Assembly: GCF_001277235.1 (NCBI RefSeq)
Contig: NZ_CP012266.1
Location: forward strand, 4,092,001-4,156,000
Direction: 5' to 3'
Origin: Cronobacter dublinensis subsp. dublinensis LMG 23823
GTDB taxonomy: Bacteria; Pseudomonadota; Gammaproteobacteria; Enterobacterales; Enterobacteriaceae
Length of the DNA: 64,000 bases
Positions 63,880 to 64,000 of the stretch are shown here, piece after piece. The notes below the pieces were generated by a model. The model ran no database searches. It saw only the letters and a program-made list of their open reading frames with translations, and had not been told where the DNA came from. The position numbers and the translations under genes were made by a program. Each line of letters starts with the position of its first letter. The stretch's first letter is position 1.

Positions 63880-64000
63880 GGTTATCATCCTGTTTATTTG
63901 GTGCCGCCCCATTCCAGCCTTACGCCTGCGCGTCCGGTAGCGACACTCTTAATGACCTGAACGGGCAGAGCCTGAAGCACTCCTGTAGCTGTGCCGTTCC

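Overview
The window is a contiguous piece of chromosome from a gamma-proteobacterium of the Enterobacteriaceae. Gene order and protein sequences follow the cysG - trpS - dam - aroKB - mrcA - ompR/envZ - feo - malPQ/malT - glpEGR/glpD - glgBXCAP stretch of Escherichia coli, with high GC content and densely packed genes. Several things differ from E. coli K-12: the yhfS-yhfZ block, gntT and the rtc genes are missing, a CspA-type gene sits where gntT would be, and a diguanylate cyclase sits next to glpD. Cronobacter is my best guess for the genus, but no 16S or other marker here proves it. I see no prophage, insertion sequence, CRISPR array, tRNA or rRNA.

Layout. 1-1211: 3' part of cysG (siroheme). 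1502-6384: fructoselysine catabolism, frlABCD with its regulator frlR, followed by the small lipoprotein gene yhfL. 6801-13245 (minus): the aroK-aroB-damX-dam-rpe-gph-trpS superoperon. 13541-16905 (minus): hofMNOPQ, a PilMNOPQ-like DNA-uptake set, divergent from mrcA (PBP1a). 19661-24743: nudE, igaA, yrfG, hslR, hslO. 24795-31499: the membrane protein YhgE, pckA, the ompR-envZ two-component pair and greB. 31612-37288: tex and the ferrous iron operon feoABC. 37322-40345: a DUF1471 secreted protein, bioH, gntX, nfuA and a cold-shock protein with a CspA-type leader. 40448-48266: malPQ and their divergent activator malT. 48424-52190: glpR, glpG, glpE and divergent glpD. 52336-54358: a sensor diguanylate cyclase and an unknown membrane protein. 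54427-63879 (minus): the glycogen operon glgBXCAP.

How it fits together. Much of the second half handles carbon storage and glucan or glycerol use: MalP/MalQ break down maltodextrins, the Glg enzymes make and degrade glycogen, GlpD feeds glycerol-3-phosphate into glycolysis and PckA drives gluconeogenesis. CRP-like sites lie before malT, glpD and pckA. An IscR type 1 site before nfuA and a Fur-like site before feoA mark iron control.

The most unusual observation is glpG. It encodes a full-length, 276-residue rhomboid that aligns without gaps to E. coli GlpG, yet the catalytic serine (position 201) is Gly, the catalytic histidine (254) is Leu and the oxyanion histidine (150) is Ser. It looks like a rhomboid pseudoprotease kept inside the glp operon. 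Other points of interest are two copies of a palindromic MITE-like repeat (34001-34077 and 48307-48388), the relocated CspA-type thermosensor gene, and the accessory c-di-GMP module.
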